In this document: positions 6,740 through 15,899 of the stretch, in pieces
Layout of the letters: each line of letters starts with the position of its first letter
How positions within the stretch are numbered: the first letter of the stretch is position 1
Made by a program: the position numbers and the translations under genes
Notes under the pieces: generated by a model
What the model saw: the letters and a program-made list of their open reading frames with translations, nothing else
Database searches by the model: none
What the model was told of the DNA's origin: nothing
Assembly (NCBI GenBank): GCA_017405595.1
Contig: JAFRAC010000017.1
Span: forward strand, 87,092 to 151,091
Reading direction: 5' to 3'
Source: Thermoguttaceae bacterium
GTDB lineage: Bacteria; Planctomycetota; Planctomycetia; Pirellulales; Thermoguttaceae
DNA length: 64,000 nucleotides

Positions 6740-8359
6740 CTACTCCTTGCTGTTGCCCAGGATGCTGACCTTAAACCCGAGAGCATGCGCCATAGCGGCT
6801 TTGACCGCCAGAGCGCGGTCGGCCTGGGCTGCGGTGCCGGGATAGCAGACCTGAATATGGTTGGCGTGATGGCGCCCCATGAACTGGTTGCGGCTGATTC
6901 CGTACAGAACCGCGTTCATGATCGGCCAGGTGGGGGCACACTCGTCGAGGCGGCGTCGGACTTCGGCTTCGGGCAGATCGAGCGCGCGCCCGCGTCCGAT
7001 GTCGATTCCCAGTTTCCCCTTTTCGATATAGGTGCGGGACCAGAGAATCTCGCCTTCTTTGCAGACTCCGCCCAGAGTGCCGCCGCCGAAGGGGAAGTAC
7101 ATCGGCGCCTGACGCCAGCTTTGCGCACCTTTCCAGCCTCCTTTGAAGTGGGCCGGAGGGGCGGCGCCGCTGATCTGGAAGACCCAGACGAATTTGTCGG
7201 TCGTCCCGCTTTTGTCTTCATCTCCCCAGCGGACATCGTGCAGCGTCGTTTCGGGGGGATAACCGAGCTTCGAGAGAACGCGGTTGTCGAGAAGGGCATC
7301 GAGTGCGGCGCATTCATCGACTTCATTGAAGTGGAGATAAGGTTTCCCCTCTTTGATGATGCGGCCGTCGGCGGCCTTGACCGGCGGACGGTCGGCGTTG
7401 TTCAGGATCCCTTCGACCAGATCGCTTGCCGGAAGAATATCTTTGAGCCCCTGCTGATACTGGATTCCGAACAGTTCGGCGCCGAACCGGTCGGCAATCC
7501 GCGCGGCGGCCAGGTACATTTTGCACTGGAGGAGGACCTGGTTTTTGGTCAGTTCCGTTTTTTCGTCTTTTCCCAGATGGAAACGGACGCCCTTGTCGAG
7601 AAGCCACTTGTAGACTTTTTCGGCTTCGGCGTTGGACGTGTTCATCGTTTCGTAGTAGAGGGCGGACTGGTTGAGGCGTTCTTTGTAGATGCCGAGCGGG
7701 AAGAGGAGCTCGTCGGGAACCAGCGCGTTATACATCCCCATGCACCCCTCGTCGAAGATGCCCATGATCACCTTTTCCCTGACCATGTCGGCGGCGAGTT
7801 TTTCGCCGATCGCCAGCTCGTTCTTTTTGAGCGAGGCCGGGTCGAAGGCGTGGACGTGCGAGGTGTCCTGCTTGATCTCTTTGCCGGTTTCGAGCCATTT
7901 TTTCAGGCGGGTCAGGAACCAGTCGTCGGTGAAATCGACGCTCCAAAGGGTCGAGAATTTGCGTCCGGCCTTCGTCAGGCAGGCGTTGATATTGAGCATT
8001 CCGACCAGACCGGGCCAGGTGCCCGACCAGTTGGCGATATTCAGGACCGGTCCGCGGTGGGTTAAAAGCCCCGGATAGATGTGGTGCGAATATTCCCAGA
8101 CCGATTCGGCGATGATGATCGGCGCGTCGGGATCGAGCCGCGAGAAGATTTCGATCCCCTCTTTTTGGGAACTGATAAAACCGTGTTTCTCATCGGGTTT
8201 GTAGGGATGGGCGCGGACGATTTGATACCCCATCTTGCTGACCGCCTTTTTCAGCGCCTCTTCCATCTTTGCCTGTTCGGCCCAGCAGGTTTGGTTTGTC
8301 GGAAGACGCAGGTCGCCGCTTGCCGCCAGATAGACTTTTTTAGCTCCCAGTTTTGCCAT
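6740..8359 (-). CDS. L-fucose/L-arabinose isomerase-like protein
   Basis: 539 residues, cytoplasmic. Overall length and segments such as NIANWSGTWPGLVGMLN, SVDFTDDWF and the C-terminal GRHHANHIQVCYP match the fucose isomerase C-terminal-domain superfamily common in planctomycetes and other sugar degraders. The family interconverts aldoses and ketoses with a divalent metal; the exact sugar cannot be read from sequence. A good ribosome binding site (AAGGAG about 10 bases upstream of the ATG) supports the start. It is a single gene, with no sugar kinase beside it. Confidence 0.72.
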   Translation of the reverse strand: MAKLGAKKVYLAASGDLRLPTNQTCWAEQAKMEEALKKAVSKMGYQIVRAHPYKPDEKHGFISSQKEGIEIFSRLDPDAPIIIAESVWEYSHHIYPGLLTHRGPVLNIANWSGTWPGLVGMLNINACLTKAGRKFSTLWSVDFTDDWFLTRLKKWLETGKEIKQDTSHVHAFDPASLKKNELAIGEKLAADMVREKVIMGIFDEGCMGMYNALVPDELLFPLGIYKERLNQSALYYETMNTSNAEAEKVYKWLLDKGVRFHLGKDEKTELTKNQVLLQCKMYLAAARIADRFGAELFGIQYQQGLKDILPASDLVEGILNNADRPPVKAADGRIIKEGKPYLHFNEVDECAALDALLDNRVLSKLGYPPETTLHDVRWGDEDKSGTTDKFVWVFQISGAAPPAHFKGGWKGAQSWRQAPMYFPFGGGTLGGVCKEGEILWSRTYIEKGKLGIDIGRGRALDLPEAEVRRRLDECAPTWPIMNAVLYGISRNQFMGRHHANHIQVCYPGTAAQADRALAVKAAMAHALGFKVSILGNSKE

Positions 8360-8627
8360 CAGAGTGAATCTCCTTCTTCTCTTTCATTTCTGTAGTACAG
8401 AGTGACATGAAATCGGTGAAAATGAATCGGGTTGAAACCGGCCAAGGATGTATAGCAGCACCGGAAAATCCGGGGCGCGGCCGGGCCTTTCCCGACGTGC
8501 GGGAAGACGGTTTCAACTGTGATTATTATCAAAACTCCGGGAAGAAAAGCAAGAGCGCCGCGGAACTTTTTTGAGGAAAAAGAAACCGGGTCCGGGACCG
8601 GTCTAGCGCGGCGGGCCGGCGAACCTT

Positions 8628-10034
8628 CTATCGGCGGCCCCGCAGCCACTGCTGCTGAACGCCCGGTTTGGCTTCGGCGGCGGACCGGGCCGTTTCGCTC
8701 GGCACGGGGGTTCCGGCCGGCGCGGAGACCATCCCGTCGAAACCGGCCCCGGAAGGCGGTTCGAATCCGCTGACCAGGGAATCGATCCGGTCGAACGGGG
8801 AAGAGGGGGGCGCGGCCTGTCCGGGGGTGACCAGACTTCCGAAACTCTCTCCTTCGCCGCCCGGCCCCGAGGCGGGAAAGAGGTCCCCCTGACCGGTAAA
8901 CGCGCGCCCTCCGATCCAGTCCCCCGTGGCCGCGGCCGAGCTTTCGGCGCCCCCGGCTGAACGGCGCCCGGCCTCTCCCTTGACGGCGGGGAGCGGTTTC
9001 CGCCGGCCGAGCGTTTTATGCATGGCCAGCGGAGTGATCGGAAGGGAGACGACGATCTCGCGCATCATGACCGGGGAAAGGCTGAGGGTTTCCGCCGCCG
9101 ACTCGAGTGTGACAGCCCCGTTCCCGCCGCGGGCGGCCGTGTTCAGGTCGAAGCGGTTCGGCGGATAGGCGAGCCGGTAAAGAAGGGGGGATGTTCGGAG
9201 GGTTTCGACATCGTCGAGGGGGAGAAGCTTTAACCGGACTTCGATCGCGGTCGGCAGCCCGTTCTTCTTGATACTGTCCCAGGAAGCCAGCCAATTTTTT
9301 CCGTCGTAATAGCGGAAACAGCAGTCCACCACTTCCGGCATCCATGCGGTACCGTCGTCGATTTCCATGGCCAGCTGCGCGGCCGAGAGAAACGGCTCCG
9401 GTTCCGGCCGGGCGGCGGCTTGCTGAGCGGAAAACGGAGCATTCTGCCGGCTGCCTTCTTCCGCCGCCGCGGGGTCGGGCGCTTCGTAGCTGAGTTCTTT
9501 TCGGGAAAGGCCGTACTTGCGCGCAAGTTCAATCTGTATTTGGGGTCGGCCCGACGAATCGCGGCGGTTCCCCCCGTTCCGAAGCGTGTTCGGGGGAACG
9601 AATTCATAAAAGACGGTTTTCAGTTCAGGGACCTGAGGACGGGCCGGCTTTGAGGAGGACGCCGCCGCGGCGCGGTTTTCGGCGAGGGTGGCCGACTCGA
9701 CGAGGAGATTCGGTTCGATGACGTCGATCTGCAGCGAGGTTCCGTCGCCGTGCAGTCCGAAGCGCCGGACGAAAACGGTTTCATTGTTCGAGGACGGGAC
9801 CGGGTGTACAGGGTCCTGCACGGCGGCCCCGAGATCGTCGCTGAGCATTTGCGAAATTGAGCGGACCAGCTGGGCGCGCCCCGCCCGTTTTTCTCCGGCG
9901 AGATAGTCTGTGGAAAAGAGGGTGACCATTCCCCAGACAAATCCGAGAAGCACAACCATCAGACTCAGGGCAATCAGGATTTCCAGGAGTGTCATCCCGG
10001 AAAAACGGTTTGGGCAGTTCGGCGAAAGGTTCAC
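8628..10034 (-). CDS. gspJ: Type II secretion minor pseudopilin, GspJ-like
   Basis: 468 residues, about twice the usual GspJ size. The prepilin signature is FSGMTLLEILIALSLMVVLL: cleavage after Gly, Glu at +5, then a hydrophobic helix. The body contains the GspJ-like strands around EVRLKLLPLDD. The last 130 residues are Pro/Gly/Ser-rich and apparently disordered, with an FGSLVTP motif shared with the tails of GspI and GspH. It overlaps gspI by 4 bp (ATGA), so translation is coupled. As the last gene of the pseudopilin set its order H-I-J fits T2SS operons. The letter assignment is based on order and length, so it is probable rather than certain. Confidence 0.75.
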   Translation of the reverse strand: MNLSPNCPNRFSGMTLLEILIALSLMVVLLGFVWGMVTLFSTDYLAGEKRAGRAQLVRSISQMLSDDLGAAVQDPVHPVPSSNNETVFVRRFGLHGDGTSLQIDVIEPNLLVESATLAENRAAAASSSKPARPQVPELKTVFYEFVPPNTLRNGGNRRDSSGRPQIQIELARKYGLSRKELSYEAPDPAAAEEGSRQNAPFSAQQAAARPEPEPFLSAAQLAMEIDDGTAWMPEVVDCCFRYYDGKNWLASWDSIKKNGLPTAIEVRLKLLPLDDVETLRTSPLLYRLAYPPNRFDLNTAARGGNGAVTLESAAETLSLSPVMMREIVVSLPITPLAMHKTLGRRKPLPAVKGEAGRRSAGGAESSAAATGDWIGGRAFTGQGDLFPASGPGGEGESFGSLVTPGQAAPPSSPFDRIDSLVSGFEPPSGAGFDGMVSAPAGTPVPSETARSAAEAKPGVQQQWLRGRR

Positions 10035-10681
10035 GGGCTTTTTACCCCTCCAATCTGGCCGGACGGGCTTTCAAACCCGCTTGCGGCGAACGGGTCGGCC
10101 GGGGCCGTGAGTGAACCGATCTCCTGATCGCGGTCAAACGCCGCGAACGGGTCGGCCGCAGGGGGGGACGAAAGGGAACCGATCGCATCTCCTTCCCGGC
10201 GGGCCCGCCGACGGCCGGGGGCGGCCTGATCCGCCGTTTCGGCGGAAGGGGTCCGTCCGGCGATCCGGATCCGGTCCGGATCGGCCCATTCGGTGACAGC
10301 GACCTCGGCGATCGGTTTTTGAACCAGATCGAAAGCGCCGGGCCGGTCGGAAGGAACGGTTGTATATTCCGATTTCCGCGCCGCCACACGGAGAACGACA
10401 AGGCCGGGAACCGGCGCGTCGCTGCAGAGAACCGTCATGGTCCAGCCGTCGAAGCCGGGAATCGGGCGCAATTCGTTGGGGCGGACCTCGGCAATCCCCC
10501 CCAGGATTTTGTCGAGTTCATTTTGGCAGCAGACCTGAACGCTCGTCTTCTCTTCGGCCTCGGCGGATTCCTTGATTGCGGCCGTTTGCAGCTGGGTCAG
10601 CGCGACAAAGCCGCTGACCAGAATTGCGAGAACGACGAGAACCTCGATCAGGGTGAACCCGTTTGTGCGTGACCGTCTCAT
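10031..10681 (-). CDS. gspI: Type II secretion minor pseudopilin, GspI-like
   Basis: 216 residues. Prepilin motif NGFTLIEVLVVLAILVSGFVAL: cleavage G8|F9, Glu at +5. The conserved helix continues into QLQTAAIKESAEAEEKTSVQ, as in GspI. The C-terminal 80 residues are Pro/Ala/Asp-rich with two GSL(S/T)(S/A)P repeats and DPFAA repeats. It overlaps both neighbours by 4 bp. In T2SS the I-J-K minor pseudopilins form the tip that starts pseudopilus assembly; no GspK is visible here. Confidence 0.75.
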   Translation of the reverse strand: MRRSRTNGFTLIEVLVVLAILVSGFVALTQLQTAAIKESAEAEEKTSVQVCCQNELDKILGGIAEVRPNELRPIPGFDGWTMTVLCSDAPVPGLVVLRVAARKSEYTTVPSDRPGAFDLVQKPIAEVAVTEWADPDRIRIAGRTPSAETADQAAPGRRRARREGDAIGSLSSPPAADPFAAFDRDQEIGSLTAPADPFAASGFESPSGQIGGVKSP

Positions 10682-11439
10682 CGAAAGAGATTCCTTTCCG
10701 CGGAAGAGGAGGGGGCTTCCGCATTAAGGCGGGAGAACGCCTGCGGGGAAAGGACGCTCGGAAATTCGGGGGAGCCGGGCGGATAGACCGAAATCGAGGA
10801 GACCCGGGCCGAACCTGTGATTCCGCGGTAGGAGATTTCGGAATAGTAGTCCTGTTTGTCCGGTTCAGGCCGGCTCCGCAGAAAAATGACCGCCGTCGAA
10901 GTGCGGCCGTTCGGGAAGAAGAGAATCGGTTTCGACCAACCGGAAACGGTGGGAACAAGCGAAGTGGACGGAGTCGGAACCGGGGAACTTTGATTCGGCG
11001 CAAGAGGTTTGGCATTTTCCTCTTGGACAGCGGGAGAAGTCAGAGAACCGACAGGTTCCCCGTCATGCGGCCGGTCCCCATTCCGGGAGGGGAGAAGAAA
11101 GGATTCCGATTCGATGGCGGCGCCCCCCATAAAGAGGGTCGATTCCGGCAGCAGACGGACCGGAACCGCCTGAGGCGGCGGATCCGTTTCCGACGAGGGC
11201 TGCCGGGGGTAAATCTGATACTCTCCGGTTCCGCAGCGGTAGCGAAAGGCAAGGGGACTGCCGGTTTTCATCGCCTCGGAGCGTGTATGCCCCAGTTCCG
11301 ACTGGAGAGCCAGAACTCCGTCGCGAAATTTGGATCGGTCCAGGATCCGCGTTACCGACGGTGTGCCGATGCCGATCACCATCACAATGATGGCCAGTAC
11401 GATCAGCAGCTCGATGAGAGTAAATCCGGAATGTTTCAA
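10678..11439 (-). CDS. gspH: Type II secretion minor pseudopilin, GspH-like
   Basis: 253 residues. Prepilin motif HSGFTLIELLIVLAIIVMVI with cleavage G5|F6. The next part (DGVLALQSELGHTRSEAMKTG) matches GspH/FimT proteins. A central insert holds EPVGSLTSP. The C-terminus has SWSKPILFFPNGRTSTAVIFL-like strands, as in the GspH beta-sandwich (PNGRTSTA motif seen). It is followed by gspI with a 4-bp overlap and preceded by gspG after a 142-bp gap. Confidence 0.75.
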   Translation of the reverse strand: MKHSGFTLIELLIVLAIIVMVIGIGTPSVTRILDRSKFRDGVLALQSELGHTRSEAMKTGSPLAFRYRCGTGEYQIYPRQPSSETDPPPQAVPVRLLPESTLFMGGAAIESESFLLPSRNGDRPHDGEPVGSLTSPAVQEENAKPLAPNQSSPVPTPSTSLVPTVSGWSKPILFFPNGRTSTAVIFLRSRPEPDKQDYYSEISYRGITGSARVSSISVYPPGSPEFPSVLSPQAFSRLNAEAPSSSAERNLFR

Positions 11440-11581
11440 TGATCTTTACCCTCTTGGCTTTCCCCCCGGACAGAAACACCGCTTGAAACTCCGGGCTTGC
11501 TGAATCTCCCCGAGGGAGCGCCGCGAAATCTCAAACGGTGCGTCTTAAACAGAGCCGGTTCCGGCTCAAACGAGGAAGGGG

Positions 11582-12934
11582 TCAGGAGTTTTCGTTCCCC
11601 CCGGCTCCGTTTCCTCCGCCGTTATCGAAACCGTTTCCGTTGTTGTTAAACCCTCCCCCGTTGTCGAAACCGCCGCCGTTGCCGGGGCCGCCGTTGCCGT
11701 TATTGAATCCGTTCCCGCCGTTGTTGTTGAAACCGTTGCCGTTATTGAATCCGTTCCCGCCGCCGTTGTTGAAACCGTTGCCGTTGTTGAATCCGTTTCC
11801 GCCGTTGTTGTTGAAACCGCCGTTGTTATTTCCGTTGTCGTTGTTCCAACCGCCGTTGTTTCCGTTGCCGTTCCAGCCGTTGTTGTTATTGAAACCGCCG
11901 CCGTTATTGTTATTCCAGCCGTTTCCGTTGTTGTTATTCCAACCGCCGTTGTTGTAGCCGTTCTGCGGAGAGTCGTTCGGATCCCAGCTGATGATGTCGT
12001 CGTCGGTGCCGTCGATGCCGTCCGGTCCGGGAGACCAGATTGCGGGTTTTCTTCCGTCCCCCTTGTTCGTCGGCCATTCGTAACGGTAGGAATTCCCCCA
12101 CTGGTCGAGAGGAACTTCCTTGAACTTATCGAAGTAACTGGTCAAAACCCGGGGACGCTGGTAGACCTGCCCGCCCTGAGGCCCGTAGCTCTGGTTCGGT
12201 CCGTTCGGACCGTTGAAGTTCTGATACTGATTCGGGCCGTTCGGTCCGTTCGGGCCGTTGAAATTCTGGTTCGGGCCGTTGGGGCCGTTGAAGTTCTGGT
12301 TCTGGTTCGGGCCGTTAAAGTTTTGATTCTGATTCGGACCGTTGAAGTTTTGGTTCTGATCGTTGAAGTTCTGATTGGGATTGCCGTTCGGTCCGTTGGC
12401 GTTGTCAAAATTATTGTTTTCGCCGCCCCCCATTTCGCCGTTGTTTTCGGGATTGAACTCCTGCTGGAAGGTCTGGTTCATATTGCTCTGCTGGTAGCCT
12501 TCCTGCCCGAAACCGTTCCCGTTTCCGCCGTTCCAGCCATTGTTTCCGCCGCCGTTCCAACCGTCGTTGCCGTTGCCGCCGTTGCCGCCGGTGTTTCCCC
12601 CCTGGTTGCAGGGGGTGTTATTGTTGTAACCGCCGCCCCCCTGCATTTGGTTGCCGTAGATTCCCGGGTTGTTGACTTTCCCCAGAAGGATTTCGAGCCC
12701 TTCTTCCTGGTAGGGATATCTGCCGTTGTCGATACGGAACCGTTCCAGACCGTTCATCAGGTCGGCGATTTGGAGCTGGGTCGATTTGATTTTGGCGCTC
12801 TGCCAAGAGCTCATCACAGAAGTCCCGACGATGCCGAGGATGACGACCAAAATGGCCAGCACGATCAGCAGTTCCATCAGCGTAAAGCCTTTGCGGGCCG
12901 AGGAACGGGGGAGAAAACGATCGAACGTTGTCAT
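11582..12934 (-). CDS. gspG: Major pseudopilin GspG with two large Asn/Gly-rich expansions
   Basis: 450 residues; GspG is normally about 140-150. The core is complete: prepilin site RKGFTLMELLIVL (cleavage G16|F17), helix to LERFRIDNGRYP, and the calcium-loop region VPLDQWGNSYRYEWP with SPGPDGIDGTDDDIISW. Between them, residues about 93-258 are Asn/Gly/Gln/Pro repeats (units such as NQNFNGPNG). After the core, about 319-450 is almost pure Asn/Gly/Phe/Trp (NNGNGFNNG-like units). These would make a low-complexity coat on a pseudopilus or pilus. The strong AAAGGAG site upstream fixes the start. It is flanked by gspF and gspH. Confidence 0.85.
   Translation of the reverse strand: MTTFDRFLPRSSARKGFTLMELLIVLAILVVILGIVGTSVMSSWQSAKIKSTQLQIADLMNGLERFRIDNGRYPYQEEGLEILLGKVNNPGIYGNQMQGGGGYNNNTPCNQGGNTGGNGGNGNDGWNGGGNNGWNGGNGNGFGQEGYQQSNMNQTFQQEFNPENNGEMGGGENNNFDNANGPNGNPNQNFNDQNQNFNGPNQNQNFNGPNQNQNFNGPNGPNQNFNGPNGPNGPNQYQNFNGPNGPNQSYGPQGGQVYQRPRVLTSYFDKFKEVPLDQWGNSYRYEWPTNKGDGRKPAIWSPGPDGIDGTDDDIISWDPNDSPQNGYNNGGWNNNNGNGWNNNNGGGFNNNNGWNGNGNNGGWNNDNGNNNGGFNNNGGNGFNNGNGFNNGGGNGFNNGNGFNNNGGNGFNNGNGGPGNGGGFDNGGGFNNNGNGFDNGGGNGAGGNENS
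11620..11955. repeat. Tandem NG-coding repeat tract in gspG (3' part)
   Basis: Degenerate short tandem repeats of CCGTT and GTTGTT units, reading as Asn/Gly codons on the minus strand. Unit length varies around 15-24 bases (repeats of CCGTTGTTGAAACCGTTGCC). Such arrays can expand and contract by slippage. Confidence 0.8.
12175..12420. repeat. Tandem NQNFNGPN-coding repeat tract in gspG (5' part)
   Basis: Imperfect repeats built on GGGCCGTTGAAGTTCTGGTT (minus strand Asn-Gln-Asn-Phe-Asn-Gly-Pro), at least six copies in register with the reading frame. Confidence 0.8.
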
Positions 12935-13165
12935 GGTGATATCTCCTTTTGATATCGGTATATCGGTGGGAAAGAGGGAGTGCAGCGACCCCTTCCAACC
13001 AAACTCTTTCTGGGTTCAACCCCTCCATTTTAATCCGGTTTTCGTTGTTTTCCAAGCTGTACCGGTTGTTTTGCCCTTCAGTTTAGCGGAAATTTCCCCT
13101 TTTGCGGCGTTCATTTTACGGGAAAATGGTCAGTCTCTCCCGCTTTTCCGGCAAAAGGGGAGAAA

Positions 13166-14380
13166 TTAGATGTTTTCGGTCATTTTGAAGACCGGCAGAA
13201 GGAGGCCGACGATGATGAAAAAAACGCCTCCGGCCAGCATGAGGAGCATCATCGGTTCAAGGAGGCTGACAAGAACGTCGAGTTTTTTGGCGATCTCTTT
13301 TTCGATGCTTTCGGCGATGTTCACGAGAACGGTTTCCAGGGAGTTGGACTCTTCGGCCACCGTGATCATCGCCATGACCTGCGGGGGCAGGAGATCGGCC
13401 TCGGCCAGCGGTTTTGAAAGGGGTTCACCGGCGGAGACCGATTCCGCCGATTTTTCCACGGCCTCTTCGAGAAGGGAATTGCCGGTCGAATGGCTGCTGA
13501 TTTCCAGAGCGCGGAGAATCGGAACCCCGTTTTCCAGAAGGGTGCCTAAAACACGGCAGAAGCGGGAAACCGCCGAACGGAGGACAATCGGCCCGAGGAG
13601 CGGGATCCTCAGCTTCCAGCGGTCAAAGAATTTCCGTCCCCCCTTGGTCATGGTGAGGAACCGGAGATAGACGGCCAGACCCGCCAGCGCGATCAGCAGG
13701 TAAAAGCCGTATTTGCCGACAAAACTTTTGAAAGTTAAAAGAGCGGTGGTCGCTCCGGGAAGCTGGCCGCCGGAATCGATGATCGAATCGAAAATCGGCT
13801 GGAATTTCGGGACAAAGAAGATCATCAGAACCGTCAGAACCGTAATGCCGACCACGCAGAGGATTGTCGGGTAGATCATCGCGCCGATGATCTTCCCCTT
13901 CAGTTCGGCCTGCTGTTCCATGAAGCGGGCTGTCCGCTGGAGCGAGTCTTCCAGAAAAGCCCCTTCGGTTCCTGCCTGAATGACGCTGAGGGTTAAATCG
14001 TTGAAGATTTTCGAGTGCGCGGCAAACGCCGAGTCGATCCCTTCCCCTTCGGAAACCCGTTCGTAGATGTCGCCGATCACCTCTTTGAGAACCGGGTTTT
14101 GTTCCTGTTTTTCGAGAACCTGGAACGCTGTCAGGACAGGGACGCCGTTATTGAGCAGTTCGGCCAGCTGCTGGAGAAAAGCCGCGACGACCGAATCGGG
14201 CGGGCGCCGGGCGAACCATTTTCCCAGGTCGATTTCCCCTTTGTTGGCGTCTTCGACCGAGATCGGAAAGAGGCCCTGCCGCGAAAGAATATCGAGAACG
14301 TCCTTTTTGGTGTTCGCGGCAATCTGCCCCGAAACCTCTTTTCCGCTCTTATTCCGCGCCTTGTAGTTAAAATCGGGCAT
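13166..14380 (-). CDS. gspF: Type II secretion inner-membrane platform protein GspF
   Basis: 404 residues, the normal GspF/PilC length. Starts FNYKARNKSGKEVSGQI, then two repeated cytoplasmic GspF domains (about 60-185 and 265-385). Three hydrophobic helices are visible: IGAMIYPTILCVVGITVLTV, FYLLIALAGLAVYLRFL and MMLLMLAGGVFFIIVGLLLP. The conserved GTEGAFLEDSLQRTA and AEESNSLETVL segments are intact. It couples the GspE ATPase to pseudopilus assembly. It lies 5 bp after the EF-hand gene and upstream of gspG. Confidence 0.9.
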   Translation of the reverse strand: MPDFNYKARNKSGKEVSGQIAANTKKDVLDILSRQGLFPISVEDANKGEIDLGKWFARRPPDSVVAAFLQQLAELLNNGVPVLTAFQVLEKQEQNPVLKEVIGDIYERVSEGEGIDSAFAAHSKIFNDLTLSVIQAGTEGAFLEDSLQRTARFMEQQAELKGKIIGAMIYPTILCVVGITVLTVLMIFFVPKFQPIFDSIIDSGGQLPGATTALLTFKSFVGKYGFYLLIALAGLAVYLRFLTMTKGGRKFFDRWKLRIPLLGPIVLRSAVSRFCRVLGTLLENGVPILRALEISSHSTGNSLLEEAVEKSAESVSAGEPLSKPLAEADLLPPQVMAMITVAEESNSLETVLVNIAESIEKEIAKKLDVLVSLLEPMMLLMLAGGVFFIIVGLLLPVFKMTENI

Positions 14381-14385
14381 CGCGT

Positions 14386-15636
14386 TTACTGAGTCGCTTG
14401 TTTTTTGGGCCGGGGTCCTTTTTCGAGAAATTCCCGGACTTCATCGGGGGTGACAAGACCATCGCCGTCGGCATCGAGCCGGCCGAAAAAGGCGGTCGCC
14501 TCAAGTGAGAGGGTCGGCGCGAATTCCCGAAGGGAAAGCTGTCCGTCGCCGTTGGCGTCGCGTGCGAGGAACCAGCGGGGGATCCCTTCCGTTTCGCTTT
14601 CCGAAGGGGCGTATTCGCGTACCGCGGGAGAGGCGGGACCGGTTTCCTGAGTGACGACTCCGAACAGCTCGCTCTGATCCTCGGTTCCCGCCCCTTCGTC
14701 GGCATCGGCGAGGAGCGATTCGAATTCTTCGGGGCTGATATCCGAAGGACGCTGCGCCGGGTCGGTTTCTTCCTCACCGTCGGAAACCCGTTTTCGGATC
14801 GGGCCGGAAAGGGGCTGAATCAAAATCGGTCCGTCCGTTTTCAGAACGGTCTGCGCGGCGCTCAGCCGGCGGGGCGGGATCGGATGAGAGATCGTTCTTC
14901 CCTTGGCGTAGGCGGCCAAAGCGTAAAGAATTTCGTAATCTTCGAGAACGAAATCGCCGTTCAGGTCGTACGCCTGGGGTTTTCCCGGCATCTTTTCCCA
15001 TTCGGCCTGCTCCAGTTTTCCGTCGCGGTTTGTATCGTATTTCCCGAGAATTCGCCCCGCATAACGGCGGAGGATGAGCGACGTATTCGGAATTCCTTCG
15101 GCATCACGGCGCTTCAGGGTGAGCGGATCGAATTCATCGCCGAGTTCATCTTCGGGGTATCGGTCGTTCAGGTCCGGAACGGTGTCGGCAAGCCGCTGCA
15201 TGAGGTAGTTGGGCAGCTCTCTGAGCGATTCCGGATCGCGGGGAACGTTCGGCTGCGTCTTGACCTGGTTCAGCTGCTCGTGATTCTCGAAGAGGATGTC
15301 GTAAGCCCCCTGAATGGCGGCGGCCCGCGCGGGACTCAAACCGTGTACTTCCCTCAGCTGTTTGAGAATCAGGTCGAGTTCGGCCTGATTGGTAATGATT
15401 TCGGTTTCCGGACTGTTATCGCCGAGATCCCTGGTGATGATGATATCTTCGCCTTCCTTTGTGGTTCCGGGGAGCGGAGGAGCCGCGCGGCGGGCCGGGG
15501 CGAGGGCTCTGAGGTCTCTGATCAGTGCATCGTTTTTCGAGGGGCCCGGTTCCGGAACCGGCGCCTGTGCCGGAAGATTCCCGGAAACGCAAAACGCCAG
15601 GAAGAAAAGGAGGAACAAAAGGAACTTGCTTTTCAT
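14386..15636 (-). CDS. Exported EF-hand protein in the T2SS operon
   Basis: 416 residues. The signal peptide FLLFLLFFLAFCVSGNLPAQA starts two residues after the chosen ATG (an FCVSG context is lipobox-like but not ideal, so secreted or lipoprotein is open). Four EF-hand loops are visible: DTNRDGKLEQAE, DLNGDFVLEDYE, DANGDGQLSLRE and DADGDGLVTPDE, in two pairs (about residues 200-235 and 355-400). They should bind Ca2+. The in-frame upstream extension to 15894 was rejected because 15636 has a GGGAAAGAG ribosome binding site and begins the signal peptide. A role in secretion, for example sensing Ca2+, is inference from its position 5 bp before gspF. Confidence 0.78.
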   Translation of the reverse strand: MKSKFLLFLLFFLAFCVSGNLPAQAPVPEPGPSKNDALIRDLRALAPARRAAPPLPGTTKEGEDIIITRDLGDNSPETEIITNQAELDLILKQLREVHGLSPARAAAIQGAYDILFENHEQLNQVKTQPNVPRDPESLRELPNYLMQRLADTVPDLNDRYPEDELGDEFDPLTLKRRDAEGIPNTSLILRRYAGRILGKYDTNRDGKLEQAEWEKMPGKPQAYDLNGDFVLEDYEILYALAAYAKGRTISHPIPPRRLSAAQTVLKTDGPILIQPLSGPIRKRVSDGEEETDPAQRPSDISPEEFESLLADADEGAGTEDQSELFGVVTQETGPASPAVREYAPSESETEGIPRWFLARDANGDGQLSLREFAPTLSLEATAFFGRLDADGDGLVTPDEVREFLEKGPRPKKQATQ

Positions 15637-15735
15637 TATCTCTTTCCCCGATACCGGCTCTGTCGTTTGAGGAAACTCTGTCAAAATTGATCGGCTCATT
15701 CGGCCGCACTCTTCCCCCACAGTATAGTATACTCT

Positions 15736-15764
15736 ATTTAACCGAATTCGGCTTTTATTGTCAA
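15736..15764 (-). promoter_or_regulatory. Promoter of the minus-strand T2SS operon
   Basis: On the minus strand TTGACA (15759-15764, perfect -35) is 17 bp from TTAAAT (15736-15741). It lies 100 bp before the EF-hand gene start. A TATACT just downstream (near 15725) is a second -10 candidate. Confidence 0.6.
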
Positions 15765-15797
15765 ACTGGGCAGAAAGGCGGAAATGCGCGGTTTGGC

Positions 15798-15825
15798 TTG
15801 ATTTTTGCCGCCCGGCTTTTACAAT
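15798..15825 (+). promoter_or_regulatory. Promoter of gspE (divergent from the T2SS minus-strand operon)
   Basis: TTGATT (15798-15803), 16-bp spacer, TACAAT (15820-15825), 75 bp before the gspE start. The two divergent promoters lie only 34 bp apart and could be regulated together. Confidence 0.6.
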
Positions 15826-15899
15826 AGGAAAAGGGGGCCGGGGGAACGCGAAGTCCCTGCCGGCCGGGGAATCGGGGAATCTCACCAGGAGCAAAAGGT

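Noticed and set aside
11620..12420. Regular repeats in gspG as a possible CRISPR array
   Set aside because: Repeats keep the reading frame, differ in length, and there are no unique spacers; they code for Asn/Gly.
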